64,000 nt of DNA from Branchiostoma floridae (GCF_000003815.2 NC_049983.1:1477999-1541998), one strand, 5' to 3'; positions 35,910 to 51,549 are shown, counted from the stretch's first letter. Made by a program: numbers and translations. The notes: generated by a model from the letters alone, not told the origin.

Positions 35910-37028
35910 ACAAACAGGGCCCAGCTATCCGCTCCATCTGCGAGTAGCCCTGTAGGCCCCGGTGGGCGGAGAACGTACCAGGCGACCTGCTTAAGCACGG
36001 CTAATATGACAGCTTTGGGTCGACATCTGGAATGGCTTGGTTTCAGCAAACTGTAGGCTTCTAAAACCCTCCAAATCTTCGTGAATTACTACTCTCTGCC
36101 CCCCTCCCCTTGATGTTTACATCGCTATCGTCGAATTTCTAGCCAGAAATAACCTTCCAGACAAGGAAAAATTATAATAGCATCGTTGTTTTTATTTCTA
36201 CAGGAAATCAGACTCACATGGGTGTTGACATCCGACTTCATAGACATAAAAGCACGTATTATAGACAAAAAACATAACAATGTTTTCAGTATTCTGTGCA
36301 TTAACCTTACTCAGTCCACCATATTGAATCGCACAGAATTCTGGGGGAAACGCTTACTGTAACTAAGCAACAGAAAATTTCTAAATATTCTGTTGGTTAA
36401 ATTTACGTGACAGATGGGCGGAGCCAGAATCCTGGCTCCCGGACACTGACCCGGGGTGTCACTAGCCTGGCTGCTGGAGCTCCCTGAAGGACTTGCCTAA
36501 TTGGAAAAACACCCCGCTCCTACTCGGGGGTCTACTAGCAAAGCAGGGCTGCCTGAGTGGGTTAAAAATTGATATGTCGGAGTGCCCTTAGGCATTCGCT
36601 GTGCACTGCTTACAAATCCTTTCATCGCTTTACAGTGGATACGCTGAGCTTGTTGATAGCTTACATCTAAGATAATATTATGACAGCCTGCATCTTCGTG
36701 TTACAAAATGATGATGTCTTTTTATTTTGACTTTTGACATCTTAAAGTGTTCTATTCATCTGATGGCTTGATGCCCCAGTGGCCTTATTGAAAACTGAAC
36801 CTTGATAGATCACGCGGATAGATACACGTTTTGCAAATATTGGGTGATATTGTGATTTTATTATTGTGATATCAAAAAGGCTTGTAAGGGGCAAAAAAAG
36901 TTGCGAAACATAGATGCAAAAATAAATCTCTAATATCCTATATTCTACCTTCCTAGTGAAATTATTGTCGGAACTGACGAAGTGTGTTTTGAGGGAAAGC
37001 ATGATGACACAAGACTTCTTTAAAGTAC
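35910..37028. other. No gene recognised
   Basis: Mixed sequence with a GC-richer patch at 36420-36560 that looks repetitive but could not be assigned. Confidence 0.4.
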
Positions 37029-37480
37029 AAAGTGGGACCGCGTAGCACAGTGGTTTTGTGTTCGGCCCGTGACCGAGAGGTTGCGGGTTCAAATCTGGCT
37101 GCGTGTCACCGATCTTGTACATGGGAAAGGCACTTTACACGACTTTCCTCACTTTAATCAGGTGGAAATGAGTACCTAGCTTCGGCTAGGGCCGTCCCTC
37201 GGATAGGACGTTAAATGGAGGCCCCATGTCTGGGGAAAGCCACACCCCAGGCACGTTAAAGAACCCTCCACACGTGCGATGGTGCGGTGTGAATGGTTGA
37301 AAACGTACAGTACCTTGGCCGCAAGTGGGGCAATTACTGTCGTATTGAGGTCACCTGAGTGGCGCCGAATGGCAGCTCACTCCAGACACTAGCGATAGTC
37401 GTATTAAGGTCACCTGAGTGGCGCCGAATGGCTCGCTCCAGACCCTTGCTATTTAGCCCCGCCTATTGTAAGCTCCTCGC
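37029..37480 (+). mobile_element. tRNA-derived SINE, family A, long copy
   Basis: A strong tRNA-like head: GACCGCGTAGCACAGTGG (A-box region) and GTTGCGGGTTCAAATC (B box). It is followed by the family body shared with 2910-3292 (accgatcttg, gggaaaggcactttacacga, cctagcttcggctagg, ccctcggataggacgttaaa, cacacgtgcgatggtgcggtg). The 3' part after 37310 includes a direct duplication of a GTCGTATT(G/A)AGGTCACCTG block. Confidence 0.8.
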
Positions 37481-37684
37481 AATTCAGCCCCTGGATGCAA
37501 AGAGTGAGTAGTCGGCCCATCCAATTACCAAACATAACAGTACTTTACAAACCCGATGCTCTTTCTTTTAATCAGTAAAAATTTATTGCTAAAATGGCAC
37601 AACTTATAGCTTGAATCTAATGTTCGTAATTTGGCTTTGTAAGCAAACTTGTAAGGTAAATAAGGTAAATAACGAATCAAGGCT

Positions 37685-37770
37685 TTTCGTGCCTACCTGC
37701 ACCGGACAAATTTCGTGCCTACCTGCACCGGACAAATTTCGTGCCTACCAGCACCAGACAAATTTAACAT
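37685..37770 (+). repeat. Tandem repeat, about 27 bp x 3
   Basis: Three copies of TTTCGTGCCTACCTGCACCG followed by GACAAA, the last with two substitutions. No gene association seen. Confidence 0.8.
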
Positions 37771-39587
37771 GCACCGTTCTGAATTTAGAAAGTATGGATC
37801 ATACTAAAATTGTTCAGGTCAGGTGTCGAATCTCTTTACTTTGTTTTTTGAACAGTATGTCTTACTCTGTTGCCTATCTATGTAGATTATGATATGAAGA
37901 GTTGGCGTACGTTAACGTTTGGCAAAAAGTAAAATCCTTGCACAATATGATAAGTAAAAGAACATGTAGATTACGTTAGCGGAAGTTTCGGTCGGGGGGG
38001 GGGGGTATATAGTAAGTATCAACCCTTCCCGCGGTCGGGCTTGCACCTCGGGTGATACGGAATACACCGTGCTGTATTCCATATTGATGCCATACTACTG
38101 GAATACTAGTGTTGACTATATCTAGAGTGAACTGTATATTATCATTGAATTTCTGGAAGAACTCTTCATCAACCTTTCTGTTTGGTATGTTTATGTATGT
38201 ATATTTATAAAACCTGTTTTTATTTATAGAAAGGTTACTTTTGTTTGTAAAGCTTGTACTGTTCTTGTTTAGATATGTGGATCTAAATGTGTAAAACGTG
38301 TAGAATATATAATGAGAAAAGAGAATTGTGTAAAACTTATCAAAGAAGCAAAAGAAAATAGGGGTATGAATAATAAGTCTTGAATAAAGGCATGATTGGA
38401 GTGAAGGGCTATGTTCGTGAAACTCTAGTACTAAGGCACGACATGCAACTACGTAAATAATTACAAAATTGTGCTATAATTTCTGTTACCTTTATTCCCA
38501 AGTTTTTCTACTGTAAAAAAATTAAAAGATGAAAATTATGTTTCCTACAATCAACCATTGTAATGCATTGTTGAACGGAACGCGCTTGTAATTTAAAAAA
38601 AAACAACTCATTCTTGGAGGACAAAAAATGCAACAGTGCTGACTGTTATATAATAATTGACGATGGCTATAGGCACAATGCTTCTACTTTGCTACAGGGA
38701 TACACTTCTATATATAATTTCCTTGCAACGAATTGTTGCGAAATGTACACACATTGCAATTGTGAGATCGCGTGGCGTTAGACTTTTCAATAACTAGCAC
38801 ATATATCTCGATGAACTTGCAACCATAGCATAGCCGATATCACATTCCCATTGTTTAACTTTTCTAAATTGTAATTAAGAGAGAAAACGTCATCTGGTTT
38901 ACAGATTGGACCAACACGTTGACATTTTACTAATTTTCTTAAAAAATCATAGATGAGCCAAAATTCCTAGGTGTTCTTAATAATTGTTGCGTTGAATTGG
39001 GGTCAATATTCTTGAAAAGCAAGTTAGAGATGTGTAATGATCAGTTCTTTGAATTTACTGTACCAAATTTCAGGCAACTACTCTAGCCGTCTTTTCAACG
39101 ATACAGCAGTCCATAAAAACATGCTGGCCAAAACAGACATATGTAAGACTTAGGTCCCATTTCCGAAACGCCCGGCTGGGATGTATGAGAAAACGAAAAA
39201 TAAAAGTACTTACCAAACAGTATACACAAATTATGCTCCGGACTAATTTCGATTCTTTTAGGTTCTGTATGTTTTGTTGCCTTTCTTATGATATTTTTCG
39301 TGAGAATTGGGACCTAGGCCCAAGGGGGACGCTTCTATTTGCATTTGTATATGAATTCTGAACTGAACTGTATGCATATTGTCTTCATACTGTCTACTGA
39401 CTAGCAAGAAAGACGCATGTACAACAATCTAAAAATCCTACGTGCAAAATTGGGAGATCAATGTTATTTTGGATGTCGGAATTTTGAAAACTCCTTGAAG
39501 TTAAGGATATCCAACTGGCTATCACTTAAAATCACAGTACAGAAAAAGTCCGACCACACATGCTTCTCTACAGCCAGGTGTAGTAGT
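37771..39587. other. No gene recognised
   Basis: AT-rich spacer downstream of the Rac gene, with a poly-G run near 37994 and a short SINE-A-like scrap (tgagatcgcgtggcg) at 38763. Confidence 0.4.
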
Positions 39588-43862
<4,275 letters not shown>

Positions 43863-45639
43863 TGTCCTTGTTTCGGGGGAAACTGTGCGTTCGTCAACAG
43901 GAAGAAAAGTCCAAATGCCAGGCAGAACCAGAAAAACCCTATTCACCAGTTTCACAATTACCATAATCCTTTGCCATAGGGTTTTGGAAACGGAGGATAT
44001 ATAAGTTGCTTTCACTAGTCTCATCGTACGAAATAAAGGTGGAACAAACTTAACACATAAGAAATGCGTTGTTCGTGAAATATACTACCACTGTTATTAG
44101 TACTGAGAATTTTTCGTTATCAAAATCAAGTAGCTAACACGTCGCCACTGTGGTAGTTAGTTGGTTTCGCCCGATGACCCCACGGGTCACGCATTGTGTT
44201 CCGTCTGCAGCCTTTGTTTTGGGAAGTTTCAAAACGGTGAATAACCAGTTTTGCTAGTTTGATGACAATTGTCTATTCCACAGTGGACACAATAAGACAA
44301 GTAGCCTGGGGTGTTGTTGGTTCAAATTTCAATGTTTCTTTCAAACCTTCTTGTAATAGAGATTATCATAACTAATCTAAACCCACTGAAAAAGGATAGA
44401 GAAAAACGCCAACAACCAAGGGAGGCAGACAGAAAGGGGTAAAATATACTGGAACAACAACAAAAACTGTAGTACAATAGGGTTAAACGTAAGAGGTACT
44501 TAACAACAGCCTCCTAAGGTAAGTAGAGCAACTGCAATTTGAATAAAGTCTATAGCTTCATACAACATTTTGCGTAAGGCTAGTAAAAAATTTAAATGGT
44601 ATCGCTACGTTAACCGATGCAATACAAGTTGATATAAAATACAGGTCAAACGGTGTTGTAAGACACTACCACTAATTAACCAGTGGAATACAAGCTTATC
44701 TGCGTAACAAAAAGTGGTAACTCTGCTTATCTTACGGCTTCTGGGAGCAAACCATGATTAATATTCATAACGGTATGCTCTATGTTACATGGATTGAGTG
44801 CCAGAGGAGTGGTAGATGTGCTAATCTACACTATTTAAGAAAGATGTCTGCAACGCGTGCACAATACAAAAGAAAAATACTTGCTCAAGCAAAGTTTTCA
44901 CCTTTGATGTAAAAACGGCAATACATAGAAATTAGTAAGGTTCAAAACGTTTTAAAACAACTAAATATCTCAGTCAGCAATTGCCTTACACGTAAGGTAA
45001 CAAACACAGATGAGGATCATTTTACGATTGTAACTGGTTTAACCCTTTTCATCAAGACCTTTTTAGCCGTCCATTGTGGTTTGTCTAAGAGATAAAAATG
45101 CCGAACCTAAACAGAGTACATTCAGACGGAAATAAATTAAATGGACAGACTATAATTTCATACTACCAGGCATGATATCAATACATATCAGAAGTACATC
45201 AAACGAAGTTAGATGCTTCAGGGTACTTTGGACAAACTGTTGTTTGTTTGCAAACATCTATAAAGTTTGAGCTCCAAGCTGATCTTTGGTGGCAGGCAGA
45301 CAGTATCCATGTACACAAACAATCATCATTGACCAAGCAAGCTCAAATTTGCCACTAAGGGTCTGCATGGAGATTACATTATTCCTTAAACATACGTGGA
45401 GTAATTCTGTCCTAAAGAAAGGACTTTCATGCCCAAAGGAACTAAATGATACAGGCAATCTTAACATGCAGAATTACTTTTAAACTTCAGACGGCTTCTC
45501 TCATTAACCCCACACGTCCCTCGTCCAGCCTGCAGGTTCTTGCGTTCCGAACGCCGAAGTAGAGGCTCCGCCGACGGTGCAGTGCACCATTAAAACCCAT
45601 GTGTTTACATTATTATTATTATTATGTGTCACCTGTGTG
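43863..45639. other. 5' flank of Rac gene, no other gene recognised
   Basis: The first part probably includes Rac 5' UTR and promoter. The rest has only short frames. Confidence 0.4.
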
Positions 45640-45840
45640 TCTTGTTAATTGTAGAAACTTGATGTTGCAAAGGCTCACTGACCACACTTATAGCACACTT
45701 GTGGGTTCTCATATGCTTAACAAGTTCAGACTTTTGAATTGTCAGGCATCTCCATACCCACACATGTTGGGATTCTCGCATGTTTTGCTTCCACATGCTT
45801 GAGCAAATTACCTTTCTGCAAAATAGTCGCACTATTCATG
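45640..45840 (-). pseudogene. Remnant zinc-finger sequence
   Basis: The minus strand contains KSELVKHMRTH and nearby CG/C pairs of C2H2 fingers, broken by stops and frame changes. It probably belonged to the array whose live part lies at 47067-47921; the minisatellite and an octamer repeat lie between. Confidence 0.55.
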
Positions 45841-45892
45841 AATTCTATGTGAGACATTTATTGTAGCCCAGTATGGAAGACAACGGAATTAT

Positions 45893-45945
45893 ATAGTTTC
45901 CTCATTAATTATGAAAATTAAACCCTCATTTGCATAACATGCATA
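45893..45945. repeat. Single octamer-type repeat unit
   Basis: CCTCATTAATTATGAAAATT ... CATTTGCATAAC, related to the units at 22.6-23.0 kb and 61.8-62.4 kb. Confidence 0.5.
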
Positions 45946-46220
45946 TCATTTGGTACATTTTTGACTAAGCTACGTGCATACCTAAAATAGTGGAAATCCG
46001 CCGTTCATTGCTTCGGTTATCCTCTTGGGAATCATGTTTTGCCAAAAATGTCCCTGCAGTTGGTAGGATCATATTTTAAGTCCACACGTTAAACTTCACA
46101 TGGCTTTTCTCTGCTACAAGTGCCTCGCAATAATCATCAGAAGAAGGGAAGCGTCGTTGATTTCCGGAAGGGCCGGACAGAGTCCATCTGTCACTTATTA
46201 GTTTATTTCCTGTATCCAGA

Positions 46221-46848
46221 CTGTCGTAACTGTCGTGCTGTCGTGTAACTGTTGTGCTGCCGTGTAACTGTCGTGCTGCCCTGTAATTGTCGTGTTACCG
46301 TGTAACTGTCGTGCTACCGTGTAACTGTCGTGCTGTCGTGTAACTGTTGTGCTGCCGTGTAACTGTCGTGCTGCCCTGTAACTGTCGTGCTGCCCTATAA
46401 CTGTCGTGCTACCGTGTAACTGTTGTGCTGCCGTGTAACTGTCGTGCTGCCCTGTAACTGTCGTGCTGCCCTGTAACTGTCGTGCTACCGTGCAACTGTT
46501 GTGCTGCCGTGTAACTGTCGTGCTGCCGTGTAACTGTCGTGCTGCCCTGTAACTGTCGTGCTTCCGTGTAACTATCGTGCTGCCGTGTAACTGTCGTGCT
46601 ACCGTGTAACTGTCGTGCTACCGTGTAACTGTCGTGCTGTCGTGTAACTGTCGTGCTGCCGTGTAACTGTAGTGCTGTCGTGTAACTGTCGTGCTGTCGT
46701 GTAACTGTCGTGCTGTCGTGTAACTGTCGTGCTGTCAGGTAACTGTCATGCTGTCAGGTAACTGTCGTGCTGTCAGGTAACGGTCGTGCTGTCAGGTAAC
46801 TGTCATGCTGTCAGGTAACTGTCGTGCTGTCAGGTAACGGTCGTGCTG
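46221..46848 (+). repeat. 19-bp minisatellite, about 33 copies
   Basis: Unit GTGTAACTGTCGTGCTGCC with variants (GTCGTG, GTCAGG, CCCTGT versions). Variants are clustered: CCGTG/CCCTG forms on the left, GTCAGG forms on the right, as expected from local unit expansion. No reading frame is maintained. Confidence 0.92.
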
Positions 46849-46869
46849 GCTGCAATTGTTGTGTTACGT

Positions 46870-47066
46870 CATTTTCCCCGTACGAGTTTGCATGTGTCCA
46901 GATAGGTTAGACTTTCGAGCTGTCCTGAGCCCGCACCTCCCACACTGTGTATTCCTGATTTATGGATGTCCAAAGTGGATATCTGTGTTGCAGAATAGTC
47001 GCACTGGTCACACTAGTAGGGTTTTTCTCCTGTATGTGTTCGCATATGTCTGGATAACTTAGACTT
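46870..47066 (-). pseudogene. Stop-interrupted continuation of the zinc-finger array
   Basis: After the TAA that ends the upstream frame, the same frame goes on with KSKLSRHMRTHTGEKPY, a TAG, then CDQCDYSATQISTLDIHKSG, and then degenerates. The stops sit where paralogous fingers have CAA or CAG (Q) and AAG (K) codons. Confidence 0.8.
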
Positions 47067-47921
47067 TTAAACAGTCCTATATCCACACTCTCCACACATG
47101 TAGGGTTTCACACCACTGTGTATTGCTGATTTATGGATGTCCAATGTGCATTTCTGTGCTGAAGAATACTCGCACTGGTCACACTTGTAGGGTTTTTCTC
47201 CGGTGTGGGTTCGCATATGTCTGGATAACTTACACTTTTGAACAGTCTTGTACCCGCACTCTTCACACATGTAGGATTTCTCCCCACTGTGTATTGCTAA
47301 TCTATGGATGTCCAAAGAGCATTTCTGCCCTGCAGAATACTCACACTGGTCACACTTGTAGGGTTTTTCTCCGGTATGAGTTCTCATATGTCTGGATAAG
47401 GTAGATTTTTTAACTGCCCTGTACCCACACTCACCACACATGTAGAGTTTCTCACCAGTGTGTTTTGCTGCTATATGTTCGTCAAGGTTGGGTTTCTTTG
47501 CTGCAGAATAGTTACAATGCTCACATTTGTAAGGTCTTTTTCCTGTATGATTTTTCATATGTTGATACACACTTGGCCTGTGGGCGGTTCTGAAACCACA
47601 CTCCCTACACATGTAGGGTTTCTCACCGTGTTTTTTTACCAGATGTGTAAACAAATCCTTTTTATGCATTGTAGAATAGTCACACTGGTCACAACGATAA
47701 GGTTTTTTTCCGATACGGGCTCCAATGCGTTCAGACAAAACAGTCTCCGCACACACCAAGTGTTTTTCATCAGCGTTAATCGATTTGACTTGTTCTGCTT
47801 CTATCTGGTCTTCTGCATGTCTTACTTTTCTGTGGCAGTCAACCTGGGAAACCCCTGTGAGAGGCCCACCATGGAAGTTGTTATCTACTTCGGTGTGATA
47901 CCTTTGTCTTGTCGTTTCCAT
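47067..47921 (-). CDS. C2H2 zinc-finger protein, 7 complete fingers, C-terminus truncated
   Basis: A predicted DNA-binding nuclear protein. The ATG at 47921 follows a good acceptor (ttttctctcag), so a non-coding 5' exon lies upstream. About 75 residues of unique sequence precede seven C2H2 fingers with TGEKPY-type linkers: YRCDQC...H...H first, then alternating CREC/CGEC and CEHC/CDQC types, for example YKCDQCEYSAGQKCSLDIH. An eighth finger is cut by a TAA after YMCGECGYRTV. Beyond the stop the array remains readable, with a second stop (see 46870-47066), so the present stop is secondary. Whether the shortened protein is functional is open. Several fingers carry an extra residue between the final histidines (AAKH, LAIH), as in polydactyl families. 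Confidence 0.85.
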   Translation of the reverse strand: METTRQRYHTEVDNNFHGGPLTGVSQVDCHRKVRHAEDQIEAEQVKSINADEKHLVCAETVLSERIGARIGKKPYRCDQCDYSTMHKKDLFTHLVKKHGEKPYMCRECGFRTAHRPSVYQHMKNHTGKRPYKCEHCNYSAAKKPNLDEHIAAKHTGEKLYMCGECGYRAVKKSTLSRHMRTHTGEKPYKCDQCEYSAGQKCSLDIHRLAIHSGEKSYMCEECGYKTVQKCKLSRHMRTHTGEKPYKCDQCEYSSAQKCTLDIHKSAIHSGVKPYMCGECGYRTV

Positions 47922-48636
47922 TATGAACCTGAGAGAAAATGAATGATTAAAAAAAAGTCATCGAATATTTATACAGAAGAAAGTACACTGGTATATATTG
48001 TTCTGATTTGATCAGGATATAAAAGTTCGATGTACTACAACTTATACAACAGCAATTCTGGCATGTTGCACAATAAGAAAAAACAATAGAATTATTAAAT
48101 TATGACCAGGTAAATTAGGCAGGTCCAAGCTAGGCTAGTAGGAGAATGCAAAGTTGGTTACTCAAATCCTTTGGTCTCTTTTAAAATTTTTATGAATATC
48201 GGAACATACGGTTTGGTGTTGTTTGTATCTGATAGAAATGAGGATCCCCTAAGCAGTAAATGGACTAGGACATTAACTACGGTCGTCTTTTTTGATTCGT
48301 ACGCGGATTTTGCACAGGTCAGACGTGTGTTCCTACGCTCCCGTCTTTGAGTCGATTTTGCTGTGATTTTTCCAAAATTTTTGCTACTTATTCCTAAATA
48401 CGCCCTGCAACTTGCTTCACCTCCGTCTTCTCATTTTTCATACAATTAATTCTCTGTTTATTCTCATTTCTTGTCCCCGTGTGGTCATACCGGCGAGTCG
48501 AGCCCATACAGCGGCGGTAGTCCCGAGGCGGAGCCCCGTCCAAGTCACCAACACAACGCCGAGGAAGGAAGGTAGGAAGGAAGGAAGGACGTAACAACGA
48601 TCGAGACCTGACTCCTGACTCCACGGTATCCTGATC

Positions 48637-49992
48637 GCAAAAGTACCGAAGTCACGGGTTCCTCTCTCAGCACTCGGTGTCTAGTGCGGAAGGGGCCTTC
48701 CGCACTAGAAGTCTAGTGCCGAAGTTACGTCCGCACTAGGTGTCCAGTGGTGAGTCGACTTCAGCACTGAAAACCCCGATTCACCACTAGAAACCGAGTG
48801 CTGAGACTACCTTCCGCACTAGAAAACGAGTGACGACAAATATTCCGCACTAGAAAACGAGTGACGACAAACATTCCGCACAGGAAAACCAGTGACGACA
48901 AATATTCCGCACTTGAAACTGATTGCTGAAAGCCAGCCTCCGTTACGTTATTTACAGTTCCGGGCAGTTAAAGGTGGTACACATATATAAAAGAAGTGTA
49001 ACAAAACGTTCACCTTGAGCCTGAGAAAGCTGCGTATGGGAGGAAATATCCGTGTCGGGTTTTCAAAGAACAGTACATATCAATTATCTTTCTTATTTAG
49101 ACATTAATTTTTTTCGTGACCAAAGTAGAACTGTCTAAACTGTCTGTATCCGCCACGCAATGATGCATGCGAACGATTGATTGAAAGTAGTCTGCAACTC
49201 AAACACGACAAATGGAGCTGCAACGTTAATGTATTTTGGCATTTTATCTTCGTGAAATTTAGAAAAAGGGAACGAAGCTGACACACTGTTGACATGAGGT
49301 CATCATAAGTACATAACACTTATAATATACATGTAGGATGTAGCGTATGATACACACATGCTGTTTGAGTTCCGACAGAGACAAGACTAGGCCAAAATTG
49401 ATTTAAAATACTGAGTAAGTGACCGTCCGAAGGTGAGTAGGCGCTGCTGCATGTCAAGTATGTTTTTGAGTAACGATTTGGACGCGAGCACTGGAAACCC
49501 AGTGCTGACGGTCTTAAAATGATAGTAGCACTCGGCTTCTAGTGCCGAAGTGGTCTTAGCACTCGGCCTCTAGTGCCGAAAAGTCACCGAGCACTAGAAA
49601 TCCCAGTGCGGAACCCGTGACTTAGGTAGATCGGCACTGGCGGTTATCCAGTGCTCAATGACCTCCGCACTGGGTAACCAGTGCTGAACCACCCTTCAGC
49701 ACTAGAAACCGAGTGCTGAGCGGAGATCAGCACTAGAAACCGAGTGCTGAGCGGAGATCAGCACTAGAAACCGAGTGCTGGGCGGAGTTCGGCACTGGAA
49801 AACGAGTGCCGAGACAAGGTGTAGCTCTGGAATTCCAGTGCTGACGGGTCTCAGCACTCGAACAAAGCCGTTCCGCACTGGAATTCCTGTGCGGAAGTTT
49901 CTTCCGCACTGGGCCCCGAGTGCCGACGCCATTTTCTCCACGTATTCCGCACTGGGCGCCCTGTGCGGAACCCGTGACTTCGGTATACTTGC
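48637..49992. mobile_element. Foldback-like element with arms of tandem hairpin units and 9-bp target duplication
   Basis: ATCCTGATC flanks both sides (48628-48636 and 49993-50001). The ends are inverted copies over about 26 bp sharing CCGAAGTCACGGGTTCC. Left arm (to about 48930) has about 9 units and right arm (from about 49485) about 15. Each unit is a small hairpin NGCACT-8 nt-AGTGCN, for example AGCACTAGAAACCGAGTGCT, CGCACTGGAATTCCTGTGCG and GGCACTGGAAAACGAGTGCC. Unit period is about 31 bp. The centre (48940-49480) has no coding frame. Long inverted-repeat arms built of repeats plus a 9-bp duplication are the hallmarks of foldback elements (established for Drosophila FB). A terminal-like GGAACCCGTGACTTAGGTA also occurs inside the right arm at 49610. 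An alternative is 5' UTR monomers of the adjacent LINE. Confidence 0.75.
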
Positions 49993-50279
49993 ATCCTGAT
50001 CAGCGTTTCCAGCGTTTTCTGAGCAGTGTTTCCTGTGGACCGGCGAGGAATTACGAACCCCAAACTCGGTGCAGACAACTAACGCCGGCGTCACTGGGGC
50101 CGAGAACAATAGAGACAGGTCATACGTTCTCCTGACTGTATTTTCATCTGTATTTACATCGTACTTTATTGCTGAAACAACGACCGAAGCCTGACAAACA
50201 CGGCATACCGGTCAGATTGAGAGAAAAGATCAATCAATAAAGCAACTTATCCCCAAGTAACTTTGAAGAAGAAACCAAC

Positions 50280-51488
50280 ATGGCGACAGGAATGGCGTCT
50301 GTTGACAACGCTTGGTGTCGGGTCAGGAACGACCAAACGTTACCGCCCGTGAGACCAGAGTCACAGCGTCGCTCTGTTATGCCAGTGTTCCTGAAGAACA
50401 GAGAAATTGTGGGAGAGGAAGATCGGGCCTTCACGACAAGGGAAATATGTGGTGCGTTGGAAAAGGTCGCCGGTTATAACTCCGTAGATGGTGCACAAAG
50501 GATCAGGGGCCTATGGCGGATCTACCCCCTGACGGAGAGCGCCCGTGTAACCATCCTGCTGCACGGAGTCACCCTGCGTAACCGACACTTTCAACCCTAC
50601 AGCGAGAATCCTTTTGTCGTCAAAGGAACAGCGGACATACCTACCACCAGAGTTTACGTAAGTGAGATCCCCTTGTCCTTCAGTAACAACGAGATCAAGG
50701 AGTGCTTCGTAAACCTTGGCTGTAAGTTCCATAGCAACATCATCGATGAGAGAGATCGTGATGAAAACAAACGGCTGACTAGGTGGAAGACGGGTAGAAG
50801 GTTCTTCCACATAGAAATCCGCAACCAGCCGCTACCACCCGTCCTTGCTATGGGACCGTTCAGAGCTAAGGTGTATCATAAAGAACAGAGAGATGCCGAA
50901 AGGAGACAGTCGACGATCTGTAAGAACTGCAAAGAGAATGGACACACGATGTCTAACTGCCCTGAGCCACAGAGGTGTTTCGACTGTGGTCTGCACGATC
51001 ACAAGAGAGGTGATCCCGCCTGCCTCCACATAGTGAGTGACACCGAAGCTCAGCAAGAACCTGCTCCCACAGTTGACACTGAAACCACACTGTCACCCTC
51101 TCCGGAACTGGTAATCGACCAGTTCTTCACAAAGTATGTCTCAAGAGAGAACATGTCCAGCCCTACGGAAGAGGACGACACGGTGTCAACAAACACTTCC
51201 GCAAACGTTGCCGTGGCAACAGAGTCTGATCCCAGCTGGGGTGAGGAATGCGGAAGTGCCGCCTCGGAACAGTCCAAACAAACCCGGGGCCCGCTTGATC
51301 GCTTTCTGCGTAAAGCGAGAGCCAGTGCGACAGAGAACTCAAGAAAGACATCGCAGAAGAAGAAGAAGCAACCTGCTAGCCAGAAGCGACCTCGAGACAG
51401 CCCGCCAGCCGTGGCGTCCGAACCCTCACGGAAGCAGCTGAGGAACGCCCCACCCCCACCTGAACATGGCTCCGGCGGCGCGACCTAG
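50280..51488 (+). CDS. LINE ORF1, RNA-binding protein with two CCHC knuckles
   Basis: 402 residues. The protein would package element RNA in a ribonucleoprotein. The N-terminal half has an RRM-like strand pattern (TRVYVSEIPLSFSNNEIKEC). At about residues 218-250 are two zinc knuckles: CKNCKENGHTMSNC (CX2CX4HX4C) and CFDCGLHDHKRGDPAC (CX2CX4HX6C). The C-terminus is low complexity, rich in S, T, K and P. The ATG follows agaaaccaac and is the first in a long open stretch. Codon use is GC-rich, unlike ORF2 just downstream. Confidence 0.85.
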   Translation: MATGMASVDNAWCRVRNDQTLPPVRPESQRRSVMPVFLKNREIVGEEDRAFTTREICGALEKVAGYNSVDGAQRIRGLWRIYPLTESARVTILLHGVTLRNRHFQPYSENPFVVKGTADIPTTRVYVSEIPLSFSNNEIKECFVNLGCKFHSNIIDERDRDENKRLTRWKTGRRFFHIEIRNQPLPPVLAMGPFRAKVYHKEQRDAERRQSTICKNCKENGHTMSNCPEPQRCFDCGLHDHKRGDPACLHIVSDTEAQQEPAPTVDTETTLSPSPELVIDQFFTKYVSRENMSSPTEEDDTVSTNTSANVAVATESDPSWGEECGSAASEQSKQTRGPLDRFLRKARASATENSRKTSQKKKKQPASQKRPRDSPPAVASEPSRKQLRNAPPPPEHGSGGAT

Positions 51489-51549
51489 GCATTCCGGAAA
51501 TTCCACGAACTGACCCTAATGTTGACAAACTCGCTCGGTTACCGGACTT

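Noticed and set aside
37029-37110. Functional tRNA genes at the heads of the SINEs (also 12941, 15638, 41257)
   Set aside because: A and B boxes are present but the cloverleaf stems do not close, and the heads run into shared SINE bodies.
47123-47942. Plus-strand frames opposite the zinc-finger gene
   Set aside because: The repeats in these frames mirror the finger codons of the minus-strand gene. They are shadows.
48640-49980. CRISPR-like array of palindromic repeats
   Set aside because: The context is eukaryotic, there are no cas-like genes, the spacers are not unique inserts, and the two arms sit between inverted ends with a target duplication, which fits a foldback element.
50511-50810. 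Minus-strand frames opposite LINE ORF1 and ORF2 (also 53334-53807, 55240-55538)
   Set aside because: They are antisense shadows of confirmed coding sequence with no domain of their own.
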